Part shown: one piece after another, positions 34,287 through 41,753 of the stretch
Layout: each line of letters starts with the position of its first letter
Numbering within the stretch: the stretch's first letter is position 1
Origin: Streptomyces diastatochromogenes
GTDB taxonomy: Bacteria > Actinomycetota > Actinomycetes > Streptomycetales > Streptomycetaceae
Length of the DNA stretch: 64,000 bases
Direction: 5' to 3'
Assembly: GCF_002242805.1 (NCBI RefSeq)
Contig: NZ_MCGQ01000008.1
Span: 62,001-126,000, forward strand
Translations under genes and position numbers: made by a program
The notes under the pieces: model-generated
Told to the model about the DNA's origin: nothing
The model's input: only the letters and a program-made list of their open reading frames with translations
Databases searched by the model: none

Positions 34287-35385
34287 GGGTCACCTCCGAG
34301 GTCTCGCCGAGGGTGATGCGGGCCAGGTTGGCGAGGGAGACCGAGCCCGGGGTGAAGTAGCCGCTGTGGTCGGCGTCGGCCGCGTCGAAGACCCGGGCAC
34401 CGAAGGCGTGCGAGACGGGGTCGGTGCCGAAGCCGACGGTGGCGAGGAGCAGGTCGGCGCGGATGTGGGGTACGTGGGCCACCCAGTCCTTGCTGCCGCG
34501 GGCCGCCCAGACTCGGGTGGGGGTGTGCAGGGCTGCGACGGTGTCCGCGGCTGTGCCGGGGCTGCCGAGCAGGACGATGTCGTCCACGGGGAGGGTGGGG
34601 GCGGATCGGGCGCAGACGACTGAGCCGTAGGAGTGGCAGAGGAGGGTGATGTGGGTGGTGGGGGTGGGGGTGATTCCGCGCAACTGTCGTATGAAGGCGC
34701 GCAGTTGGGGGGCCGCTTGGTCGGCTCGGGTGGTGGTGGTGACTGTGGTGCTGACCGTGGCGGGGGTTTTGTAGCCGAGCCAGGCGATGACCGCTGTGCG
34801 GGGGTTGGTGCGGTGCGCCGCCTTGTAGAGGGCCGCCGCGGTTCGGTGGAAGCGGGCGTAGGTGTCCAGGGAGGTGTCGGAGCCGGGGACCAGGACGGCG
34901 ATGTGGTCCGCGTGGGTGGGGTCGCCGAGGACTTCTGTGGCCTGGCCCGGGCCTCTGCCGTCGAAGGTGAGGAGGTTGCGGGTGGCGAGGGTGCGGTCGG
35001 CTGTGGCGCGGTGGTTGTCGCCGTGGGTGGCGGCCATGTGGGCTGCGTGGGTGGCGTTTTCTCGGTTCGCCTTGTAGATCGCCTGGAGGTTGGCTGCGGT
35101 GGGAGTGGGGAGGGTGGCGGGGGCGGGTGCCGGGATCTGAGGGTGGGCGGCTGCGGTCAGGGCTGCGACGGTTGCGGCTATGAGGAGGCCCTGGCGCCAC
35201 GTGCGGTGCGTTTTTGGGTGCGGGTGCGTGGGTGGGCACCCGGCCTTCGGCCGGGTTTGGGTTCCCACCCGCACCACCCGTGCAGCTTTCGTCGTCGGGT
35301 GCGGGTGGCCCTCGTGGGGCGGAAGCGCCGTCGGCGGCTGCGGGTTGTCGGGATGGAACGAAAGCGCCGTCGGTGACTGCCCCAT
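34279..35385 (-). CDS. Alpha/beta hydrolase (DUF1023-like) with repeat-encoded N-terminus
   Basis: The 368-residue protein has a hydrolase core at about 100-360. The nucleophile elbow is CHSYGS with Ser252, and VLVPGSDTSLDTYARFH is the typical DUF1023 oxyanion region. A hydrophobic export helix at about 65-82 is preceded by 60 odd residues. Of these, 15-53 come from dispersed-repeat copy C (GHPHPTTKAARVVRVGTQT). The ATG at 35385 is preferred over one ten codons upstream because GAGAGGAA precedes it. It heads the chain hydrolase, acyltransferase, kinase, response regulator. Confidence 0.85.
   Translation of the reverse strand: MGQSPTALSFHPDNPQPPTALPPHEGHPHPTTKAARVVRVGTQTRPKAGCPPTHPHPKTHRTWRQGLLIAATVAALTAAAHPQIPAPAPATLPTPTAANLQAIYKANRENATHAAHMAATHGDNHRATADRTLATRNLLTFDGRGPGQATEVLGDPTHADHIAVLVPGSDTSLDTYARFHRTAAALYKAAHRTNPRTAVIAWLGYKTPATVSTTVTTTTRADQAAPQLRAFIRQLRGITPTPTTHITLLCHSYGSVVCARSAPTLPVDDIVLLGSPGTAADTVAALHTPTRVWAARGSKDWVAHVPHIRADLLLATVGFGTDPVSHAFGARVFDAADADHSGYFTPGSVSLANLARITLGETSEVTHG
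35228..35343 (+). repeat. Dispersed hairpin repeat, copy C (inside hydrolase N-terminus)
   Basis: 116 bp closely matching copy B. The left hairpin is perfect here (CCCGGCC-TTC-GGCCGGG). The right stem pairs CCACCCGCAC with GTGCGGGTGG across about 20 bases. It lies in the first 55 codons of the hydrolase gene, antisense to it, without breaking the frame. Confidence 0.82.
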
Positions 35386-35492
35386 GGTTCGGTTCCTCTC
35401 AGAGAGCCCGGCCATCGGGCTTGTCTGAGGAGGAAGTTAGGAACCGGGGGGTGTCGTCGGCGTCCCGCCAGGGAGCTGTTCTGGGATGTAGC

Positions 35493-35511
35493 TCTCAGGT
35501 ACTACGGGTAT
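35493..35511 (-). promoter_or_regulatory. Shared two-component upstream motif, copy 2
   Basis: TCTCAGGTACTAC, identical to the 13-mer at 30706, is followed by GG and GTAT. It lies about 108 bp upstream of the hydrolase that leads the second two-component operon. The only two copies I noticed in the window sit in the two TCS leaders. Confidence 0.5.
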
Positions 35512-35532
35512 GACCGGGTCGGGGTCAGAGGG

Positions 35533-36432
35533 CTACCACGCCAGTTGGGCGATCTCCTCCGCCACCACCGCGCACGCGTCCGCCGCCGGGTCGATCAGCG
35601 GGAAGTGGCCCACGTCCTCCAGCAGCGTCAGGCCCACCACCTCGCCCGCCTTCGCCGCCGCGTCCGCGTAGGACTCGGCCACCGCCTGCGGTACGTCCAG
35701 GTCCGCACGGCCCTGGACCAGGGTCGTCGCGATGCCCGTCGGGAGGAGGAGGGCGGGGTCGGCGTACGGCCGGCGCTCGGCGAACCCGTCCTGGCCGCCG
35801 AGGAGTTGGAGGGCCGCGTTACCGCAGACGTCCAGTTTCTCCGCCATCGCGAAGTCCGCGATCGGGGCGAGGGCGACCACGCCGCGCAGCAGGGCCGGGC
35901 CGCCCGTGCGCCAGGGGGCGTCGGCGGGCAGGACGTGGCGGGCCGCTCCCCACAGGGCGAGGTGACCGCCCGCCGAGTGGCCGGTGAGGACCATGCGGCG
36001 GGGGTCGGCCTGCGGAAGCGCCTCGCGGACCAGGGCGGGGAGGGCGTCCAGGGCGGCGGCTACGTCGTCGAAGGTGTCGGGCCAGCGGCCGGCCAGCGGG
36101 GTCGACGCCCCGGTGCCGGATCCGGTGTTCTGGGCCCGGATCTGGGGGTCGCCGCCTCGCCGGTACTCCACATTGGCCACGGCGAAGCCCTTACGGGCCA
36201 GGTAGTCCGCGAAGGGGGTGACGTGGCGGCGGTCGTAGGGGGCGCGCCAGGCCCCGCCGTGCAGGACGACGACCAGGGGGGCCTGGGTCGCATCGGTCCG
36301 GGGGGCGTAGAAGTCGATCACCTGGTCGGGGTGGTCGCCGTAGGCGGCGGTGACGTCGGGGTCGACCGGGGGGTGCGAGAAGGCCGACTCCTCTTCGGCG
36401 GCGGCGCGGGCTGCTGCGGCGTCGTCCGGCAT
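35533..36432 (-). CDS. Alpha/beta hydrolase, probable kynurenine formamidase
   Basis: This 299-residue alpha/beta hydrolase has an HGGAW oxyanion motif (LVVVLHGGAWRAPYD) and the nucleophile elbow GHSAGGHLALWG. The late GRADLDVP and DVGHFPLID blocks supply the acid and His. It lies 225 bp downstream of kynureninase on the same strand, which in Streptomyces usually means arylformamidase activity on N-formylkynurenine. The start at MPDDAAAARAAAEE has an upstream GAGAGG. Function is inferred from context; the sequence alone says only carboxylester hydrolase. A hairpin lies between it and kynU. Confidence 0.78.
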   Translation of the reverse strand: MPDDAAAARAAAEEESAFSHPPVDPDVTAAYGDHPDQVIDFYAPRTDATQAPLVVVLHGGAWRAPYDRRHVTPFADYLARKGFAVANVEYRRGGDPQIRAQNTGSGTGASTPLAGRWPDTFDDVAAALDALPALVREALPQADPRRMVLTGHSAGGHLALWGAARHVLPADAPWRTGGPALLRGVVALAPIADFAMAEKLDVCGNAALQLLGGQDGFAERRPYADPALLLPTGIATTLVQGRADLDVPQAVAESYADAAAKAGEVVGLTLLEDVGHFPLIDPAADACAVVAEEIAQLAW

Positions 36433-36559
36433 GCTCCAACCTCTCAGTGACAGAACGGGTTTGGCGGACCGGGTGGCGACTCTTCGTCGACCGTTGGCGG
36501 GGACGGTATCAGGCCGGTGACGTGCATGGAGAGGCAGAGCAAGGGGAGGGGGACGAGGA

Positions 36560-36591
36560 GGGGGCGGGGTGGTCGACCGCACCCCGCCCCC
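36560..36591 (-). terminator. Hairpin between kynureninase and hydrolase genes
   Basis: Arms of 12 perfectly paired bases (GGGGGCGGGGTG and CACCCCGCCCCC) enclose an eight-base loop. It lies 66 bp past the kynureninase stop and may be an attenuator within the cluster rather than a full terminator. Confidence 0.75.
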
Positions 36592-36657
36592 CTTGTCTCC
36601 GCTCGGCCGGCCGAGCACCTCCGCCGGCCGAGCGCCTCCCCTAGCCCAGCGCCTCCC

Positions 36658-37869
36658 CTAGCCGAGCACCTCCCCCAGCACCCGCGCCGCCCGCTCCGTC
36701 TCGGCGAAGCTCACATACAGCGGGCTGAAGCCGAAGCGGAGGACGTCGGGGTTGCGGAAGTCGCCGACCACGCCCCGGTCGATGAGCCGCTTCATCACGT
36801 CACCCGCGTCGGGGCAGCGCAGGGCGATCTGGCTGCCCCGCTCCTCGTGGGCGTCCGGGGTCACGGAGGTGATCCGGCCCGGCTCGGTGTACGCCGTGAC
36901 GCACTCCAGGAAGAAGTCGGTCAGGGCCAGGGACTTGGCGCGGACCGCGGCGACGGAGGCGTCGTCCCAGATCTCCAGGGCCGCCTCAAGGGCCAGCATG
37001 GAGAGGATGTCCGGGGTGCCGACGCGGCCGCGCAGGGCGCCCGGCGCCGGGGCGTAGGACTGACTCATGCCGAAGGGCTCGGCGTGCGAGTTCCAGCCGG
37101 GCAGCGGCGAGTCGAAGCGGTCCTGCAGGTCACGGCGGACGTAGAGGTACGCGGGTGAACCCGGGCCGCCGTTCAGGTACTTGTAGGTGCAGCCGACCGC
37201 CAGGTCGACCCCGTGCTCGTCCAGGCCCACCGGCAGGGCGCCCGCGCTGTGGCACAGGTCCCAGACCGCGAGCGCGCCGGACGCGTGGATCGCGGCGGTC
37301 AGCGACGGCAGGTCGTGCAGGCGGCCGCTGCGGTAGTCGACGTGGTTCAGCAGCACCGCCGCCGTACGGTCGCTCAGCGCCGAGGGGACCTCCGAGGGGG
37401 TCACCGGGCGCAGGGTGCGGCCGGTCATGCGGGCGGCCGACTCGGCGATGTAGCCGTCCGTGGGGAACGTGGTCGCGTCGACCAGGATCTCGTCGCGGGC
37501 CGGGCCGGCCATGCGGACGGCGGCCACAAGTGCCTTGAAAACGTTGACACTTGTGGAGTCGCCCACGACGATCTGGCCCGGCGCCGCACCCACCAGCGGG
37601 GCGATGCGGTCACCGATCCGCTCGGGGGCCGTCCACCAGCCGCTCTCGTCCCAGGAGCGGATGCGCAGCTCGCCCCACTGCCGGCGGACGACGTCCTCGA
37701 TCCGGGCCGGCACGTTCGCCGGCAGGGCGCCCAGGGAGTTTCCGTCCAGGTAGACGCCCGCGGCGTCAGCCGCATGATCGGACACAGTGTCGAGGACGAA
37801 GCGGGAGCGCAGCGGGGCCAGTTCGTCCGCCGCGTCCAGCTTCTCGGCGCGCACAGTCAGCTCAGACAT
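36658..37869 (-). CDS. kynU: Kynureninase
   Basis: The 403-residue PLP enzyme cleaves kynurenine to anthranilate and alanine. Visible motifs are YLDGNSLGALP (40-50), the phosphate-binding VGDSTSVNVFKA and the Asp of VWDLCHSAGALP. The PLP Lys is K230 in CTYKYLNGGPGSPA. Length and order are normal. It overlaps the upstream tryptophan dioxygenase gene by eight bases. No kynurenine monooxygenase is present, so the pathway would stop at anthranilate. Confidence 0.95.
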   Translation of the reverse strand: MSELTVRAEKLDAADELAPLRSRFVLDTVSDHAADAAGVYLDGNSLGALPANVPARIEDVVRRQWGELRIRSWDESGWWTAPERIGDRIAPLVGAAPGQIVVGDSTSVNVFKALVAAVRMAGPARDEILVDATTFPTDGYIAESAARMTGRTLRPVTPSEVPSALSDRTAAVLLNHVDYRSGRLHDLPSLTAAIHASGALAVWDLCHSAGALPVGLDEHGVDLAVGCTYKYLNGGPGSPAYLYVRRDLQDRFDSPLPGWNSHAEPFGMSQSYAPAPGALRGRVGTPDILSMLALEAALEIWDDASVAAVRAKSLALTDFFLECVTAYTEPGRITSVTPDAHEERGSQIALRCPDAGDVMKRLIDRGVVGDFRNPDVLRFGFSPLYVSFAETERAARVLGEVLG

Positions 37870-38710
37870 GGGACCTCGCCGTCCACAGCTCCGGGAACAC
37901 GTTCTTGCCCGCGCGCTTCTCCAGCCAGGCCACGCCCGCGGAGCCGCCCGTGCCGGGCTTGGCGCCCATCGCGCGGCGGGTGGCGACCAGGTGGTCGTTG
38001 CGCCAGCGCCAGACCAGTTCGGCGACGTCGGACAACGCCTCGCCGAGGCGGACGAGTTCGGAGTTCTGGTCGCCGGAGTAGACCTCCGCCCAGGCCGCCT
38101 CGACGGCGTCGGACGTCTCGTAGCGCTGGGCCACGTCCCGGTGCAGGACCGGCTCGGGGATCGCGTGGCCGCGGCGCGCGAGGAGCCGTACGACCTCGTC
38201 GTACAGGCTCGGCTCGTGCAGGGCCTTCTCCAGTTCCGCGTGGACGCGCGGGGCGCCGCGGTGCGGGACGAGCATGGACGCGGACTTCTCGCCGAGCAGG
38301 AACTCCATGCGGCGGTACATCGCCGACTGGAACCCGGAGCCCTCGCCGAGGGCGGAGCGGTACGAGTTGAACTGGGCCGGGGTCAGCTGGCCGAGCGGCT
38401 TCCAGGAGGCGTTCAGGGCCTCCAGCTCCCGCACGGAACGCTTCAGCGCGGCGAGGGCGGTCGGGACGTCGTCCGAGCGGAGCGCCTTCGCGGCGGTCTC
38501 CCACTCGTGCACGATCACCGTGAACCACAGCTCCATGACCTGGGTCGTGACCAGGAAGACCATCTCTCCGGGGTCGTCGGAGAGAGTGTGCTGGAGGTGG
38601 GTGAGCACATCCGCCTTGACGTAGTCCTCGTAGGGCGTCGTACCGGCGAAGTCGAGATGCGGGGTCTCGGGCTCAGCGGCCTCATGAGGGGGGCGAGCCT
38701 GGTGGGACAT
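37862..38710 (-). CDS. kynA: Tryptophan 2,3-dioxygenase
   Basis: The 282-residue haem enzyme opens the tryptophan ring to N-formylkynurenine. Signature blocks are QVMELWFTVIVHEW, YRSALGEGSGFQSAMYRRMEF and the C-terminal WRWRNDHLVATRRAMGAKPGTGGS, whose His binds the haem. The ATG at 38710 is preferred to the adjacent GTG because AGGAG lies six bases before it. It begins the kynurenine operon, overlapping kynU by eight bases. Confidence 0.96.
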   Translation of the reverse strand: MSHQARPPHEAAEPETPHLDFAGTTPYEDYVKADVLTHLQHTLSDDPGEMVFLVTTQVMELWFTVIVHEWETAAKALRSDDVPTALAALKRSVRELEALNASWKPLGQLTPAQFNSYRSALGEGSGFQSAMYRRMEFLLGEKSASMLVPHRGAPRVHAELEKALHEPSLYDEVVRLLARRGHAIPEPVLHRDVAQRYETSDAVEAAWAEVYSGDQNSELVRLGEALSDVAELVWRWRNDHLVATRRAMGAKPGTGGSAGVAWLEKRAGKNVFPELWTARSHV

Positions 38711-38816
38711 CACTGTCTCCTGTTGTTACTCAGGGTAGCGGTCCGCCCCTGCCGATGCCGGCACGGGGGCCCCGGTCCCCAAGCGGAATCCTCCGCAATC
38801 CCATCGGATACGGCAA

Positions 38817-38840
38817 GGCCCGTCTGCTGCCAGACGGGCC
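38817..38840 (-). terminator. Terminator after DUF3151 gene
   Basis: Perfect 10-base arms (GGCCCGTCTG and CAGACGGGCC) with a CTGC loop lie 23 bp past the DUF3151 stop, separating it from the kynurenine genes. Confidence 0.88.
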
Positions 38841-38862
38841 ACACCGGGAACTCCCGTAAGGG

Positions 38863-39276
38863 TCAGCCCAGGGTCTGGGCGGCCGTCGGGGAGGAGTCCT
38901 TCAGGAACTGCGAGCAGCGCTCGTACTCCTCCTGCTCGCCGATGGACTGGGCGGCGCGGGCGAGGGCGTGCAGGGCGCGCAGGAAGCCGCGGTTCGGCTC
39001 GTGCTCCCAGGGGACCGGGCCGTGGCCCTTCCAGCCGTTGCGGCGCAGGGCGTCCAGGCCGCGGTGGTAGCCCGTACGGGCGTAGGCGTACGACTCCACG
39101 ACCGCGCCCCGCTCGAACGCGTCGTCGGCCAGCTGGGCCCAGGCGAGGGAGGAGGTCGGGTACTTGGCGGCGACGTCCGCGGGCGCGGTGCCCTGGGCGA
39201 GGAGTTCGCGGGGCTCCGGGTCGTCGGGGAGGTGGGTGGGGGGCGGGCCGCCGAGGAGGTTTTGGTGGGTTGTCAT
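38863..39276 (-). CDS. DUF3151 family protein
   Basis: A 137-residue actinobacterial protein of the DUF3151 family. It begins MTTHQNLLGGPPPTHLPDD and holds the conserved WAQLADDAFERGAVVESYAYARTGYHRGLDALRRNGW block (about 47-83, in two segments). The whole product looks helical and TPR-like. It is often found near fbaA in actinobacteria, as here about 4 kb away. The function is unknown. The chosen start avoids a longer frame to 39342 with no ribosome site. Confidence 0.88.
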   Translation of the reverse strand: MTTHQNLLGGPPPTHLPDDPEPRELLAQGTAPADVAAKYPTSSLAWAQLADDAFERGAVVESYAYARTGYHRGLDALRRNGWKGHGPVPWEHEPNRGFLRALHALARAAQSIGEQEEYERCSQFLKDSSPTAAQTLG

Positions 39277-39503
39277 GGCTCCAGTCTGCCGCCCCGCGGC
39301 GTGATCCTCTCGGGTGCCCCGTGCTCCTTCCTTCAACCCCAACGGCGGCGGTTACGCAGCCGAGGAGGTTCTCGGCCCGGTTGCAAGCGCGCAGGGTCGC
39401 CCCCAACACCGACGCCCGTGTGGCCCTCGTCACACCCGGTTCCTGTCAGCAATCGGGGCGCCGTCCCGTTCAAGGGGCACGCGAACGAGACAGGAGCATC
39501 GCC

Positions 39504-40694
39504 ATGAAGCACCGCATCGTCGTACTCGGCGCCGGATACGCCGGGGCCTTCGCCGCCGGAAACCTGGCCCGCCGGCTCTCCCCCGCCGACGCCGAGATCA
39601 CCGTCGTCAACGCCGTGCCCGACTTCGTTGAGCGGATGCGGCTCCACCAGCTCGCGATCGGCCAGGACCTCGCGTTCCGCAAGCTCGCCGACGTATTCGC
39701 GGGCACCGGGGTCCGGCTGCGCCTGGCGCGCGTCACCGGCGTCGACCCCGAGCGCAGGACCGTCGCCGTGACCGGCGAGGACGGCGACGGCGAGCTCGCG
39801 TACGACACGCTTCTCTACGCACTCGGCAGCTCCGTAGCCCACCATGGCGTCCCCGGCGTGGCCGAGAACGCCTTCGATGTGACCGGCCGGTCCTCGGCGC
39901 TGCGTCTGCGCGAGCGCCTGGCCGGCCTGGGCGAGGGCGGCACCGTGCTGGTCGTCGGTGAGGGGCTGACCGGCATCGAGACCGCCACCGAGTTCGCCGA
40001 GTCCCGGCCCGACCTCACGGTCACGCTCGCCGCCCGCGGCGAGCTGGGCGCCTGGCTCTCCCCGAAGGCCCGCCGTCACCTGCGCCAGGCCTTCGACCGG
40101 CTCGGCATCACCGTCCACGAGCACACCGGCATCGAAGCCGTCGAGCCGACACGGGCGATCGCCGCCGACGGTACGTCCCTCCCGGCCGACGTGACCGTCT
40201 GGTCGGCCGGGTTCGCCGTGCACCCCATCGCGGCCGCCGGCGGCCTGGAGGTCGCCGAGACCGGCCAGATCGTCGTCGACCGCACCATGCGCTCGGTCTC
40301 GCACCCGGACGTCTACGCCGCCGGCGACTGCGCCTACGCGATCGGCGAGAACGGCCGGCCGCTGCCGATGTCCTGCGCCTCGGCCGGCTACACCAACATG
40401 CAGGCGACCGCCGCGATCATCGCGCGCCTGACGGGCAGCGAGGCCCCGACCACCGGGCTGAAGTACTACGGCAACCACATCAGCCTCGGGCGGCGGGACG
40501 CGATCTTCCAGATGGTGGACGGCGACGTCCGGTCGAAGTCCTGGTACCTGGGCGGCCGGACCGCCGCGTTTCTCAAGTCAGGCGTGCTCAAGGGGGCCGG
40601 GTGGAGCATCGCCCACCCGACCTTCGGCATGCCGAAGCGCAAGCGCCGCCTGGCCACCGCGCCTGACCGGGCCGGTGTGAGGGCCGCCGCATAG
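39504..40694 (+). CDS. NDH-2-like FAD-dependent oxidoreductase
   Basis: The 396-residue flavoprotein has two Rossmann motifs: VVLGAGYAGAFAAGNLARRL at the N-terminus for FAD, and VLVVGEGLTGIETATEFAE near 150 for NAD(P)H. The late SHPDVYAAGDCAYA block is the second FAD contact. It is similar in layout to type II NADH dehydrogenases but lacks a clear C-terminal membrane helix. An AGGAG site lies eight bases from ATG 39504. The ECF41 sigma factor starts ten bases downstream, so the two are almost certainly one transcript. That suggests it is part of the sigma factor's own regulon. Confidence 0.88.
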   Translation: MKHRIVVLGAGYAGAFAAGNLARRLSPADAEITVVNAVPDFVERMRLHQLAIGQDLAFRKLADVFAGTGVRLRLARVTGVDPERRTVAVTGEDGDGELAYDTLLYALGSSVAHHGVPGVAENAFDVTGRSSALRLRERLAGLGEGGTVLVVGEGLTGIETATEFAESRPDLTVTLAARGELGAWLSPKARRHLRQAFDRLGITVHEHTGIEAVEPTRAIAADGTSLPADVTVWSAGFAVHPIAAAGGLEVAETGQIVVDRTMRSVSHPDVYAAGDCAYAIGENGRPLPMSCASAGYTNMQATAAIIARLTGSEAPTTGLKYYGNHISLGRRDAIFQMVDGDVRSKSWYLGGRTAAFLKSGVLKGAGWSIAHPTFGMPKRKRRLATAPDRAGVRAAA

Positions 40695-40704
40695 GCTGCT
40701 CCGC

Positions 40705-41643
40705 ATGGACAGCGCAGCCGTCGATCGGTTCGAGGCCAGCCGGGGCCGGCTGGCCTCGCTCGCGTACCGTCTGCTCGGCTCGGCGGCCGACGCCGAGGAC
40801 GCCGTGCAGGACGCGTTCCTGCGGTGGCAGGCCGCGGACCGGGAACGTATCGAGGTGCCGGAGGCCTGGCTGACCAAGGTCGTCACCAATCTCTGCCTCG
40901 ACCGCCTCCGCTCGGCGCAGGCGCGCCATGAGCGCGCTGTCGGAGACTGGCTGCCCGAGCCACTCCTCGAGGGCGACCCGATGCTCGGCCCTGCCGACAC
41001 CTTCGAGCAGCGCGAATCGGTGTCCTTGGCCGTGCTGACCCTCATGGAGCGCCTCGCGCCGGTCGAGCGGGCCGCTTACGTCCTGCACGAGGCCTTCTCG
41101 TATCCCCACGCCGAGATCGCCGGGATCCTCGACATCACCGAGTCCGCGAGCCAGCAGCATGTCCACCGGGCCCGACGCCGGGTCGCCGCCGAGCGCCGCG
41201 GCGGCGACGCGGTAGACCCCGCGTCCGCGCGCCGCATCGTCGAGGAGTTCCTCGCCGCCGCCACGTCGGGGCGCACCGAACGGCTGGTGGCGCTGCTCAC
41301 CGACGACGTGACCGCGGTCTCGGACGGCGCCGGACTGGCCAGGCGGCTCCTCCGGTACAAGACGCGCGAGCGCGTCGCCTCCTACGTGCGGGCCGGCTTC
41401 AAGCCCACTCCGGCGAAGCGGCGGCTGGCCGGCGGCTCCCCCGCGATGCACATCGCGCTGGTCAACGGTTCCCCGGCCGTCCTCGCCGTGGTCGACGACC
41501 GGGTCGTGGGCGCCGTGGCGTTCGAAGTCAGCGACGGCAAGGTCGCGTCCCTGCGCGGCATCGGCGCCGCGGACCGGCTCGCGCGCCTCAATGAGGCCTG
41601 GCGGCAACACGAACCCGACGCGCCGGTCATCACCGCATGGTGA
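40705..41643 (+). CDS. ECF41-type sigma factor (SigJ-like) with SnoaL-like C-terminus
   Basis: The 312-residue sigma factor has region 2 (YRLLGSAADAEDAVQDAFLRW, 21-41) and region 4 (ERLAPVERAAYVLHEAFSYPH onward, 115-160). Between them is the ECF41 hallmark WLPEP (82-86). A C-terminal SnoaL/NTF2-like domain (about 170-290) acts in this group as a built-in regulator in place of an anti-sigma factor. It follows an FAD oxidoreductase gene by ten bases, the usual ECF41 context. I found no good ECF41-type promoter (TGTCACA-N16-CGTC) before that gene. Confidence 0.92.
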   Translation: MDSAAVDRFEASRGRLASLAYRLLGSAADAEDAVQDAFLRWQAADRERIEVPEAWLTKVVTNLCLDRLRSAQARHERAVGDWLPEPLLEGDPMLGPADTFEQRESVSLAVLTLMERLAPVERAAYVLHEAFSYPHAEIAGILDITESASQQHVHRARRRVAAERRGGDAVDPASARRIVEEFLAAATSGRTERLVALLTDDVTAVSDGAGLARRLLRYKTRERVASYVRAGFKPTPAKRRLAGGSPAMHIALVNGSPAVLAVVDDRVVGAVAFEVSDGKVASLRGIGAADRLARLNEAWRQHEPDAPVITAW

Positions 41644-41753
41644 CCAGAGCCACCGGAATCCAGTGACCCGAGTCGGAGCGAGGACGGAACCCCGCTGCCG
41701 CCGCGTGGACGCGACCAGCCACAACGTGCCCGCAGCCGAAGGACGGCCCGAAG

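Noticed and set aside
34279..35415. Longer start for the alpha/beta hydrolase (ten extra codons)
   Set aside because: The downstream ATG at 35385 has a good GAGAGGAA site at normal spacing; the upstream ATG does not.
39428..39465. Possible ECF41 promoter (CGTCACA and CGTC) before the FAD oxidoreductase
   Set aside because: The spacing between the two elements is 27 bases, far from the expected 16, so I do not call it.
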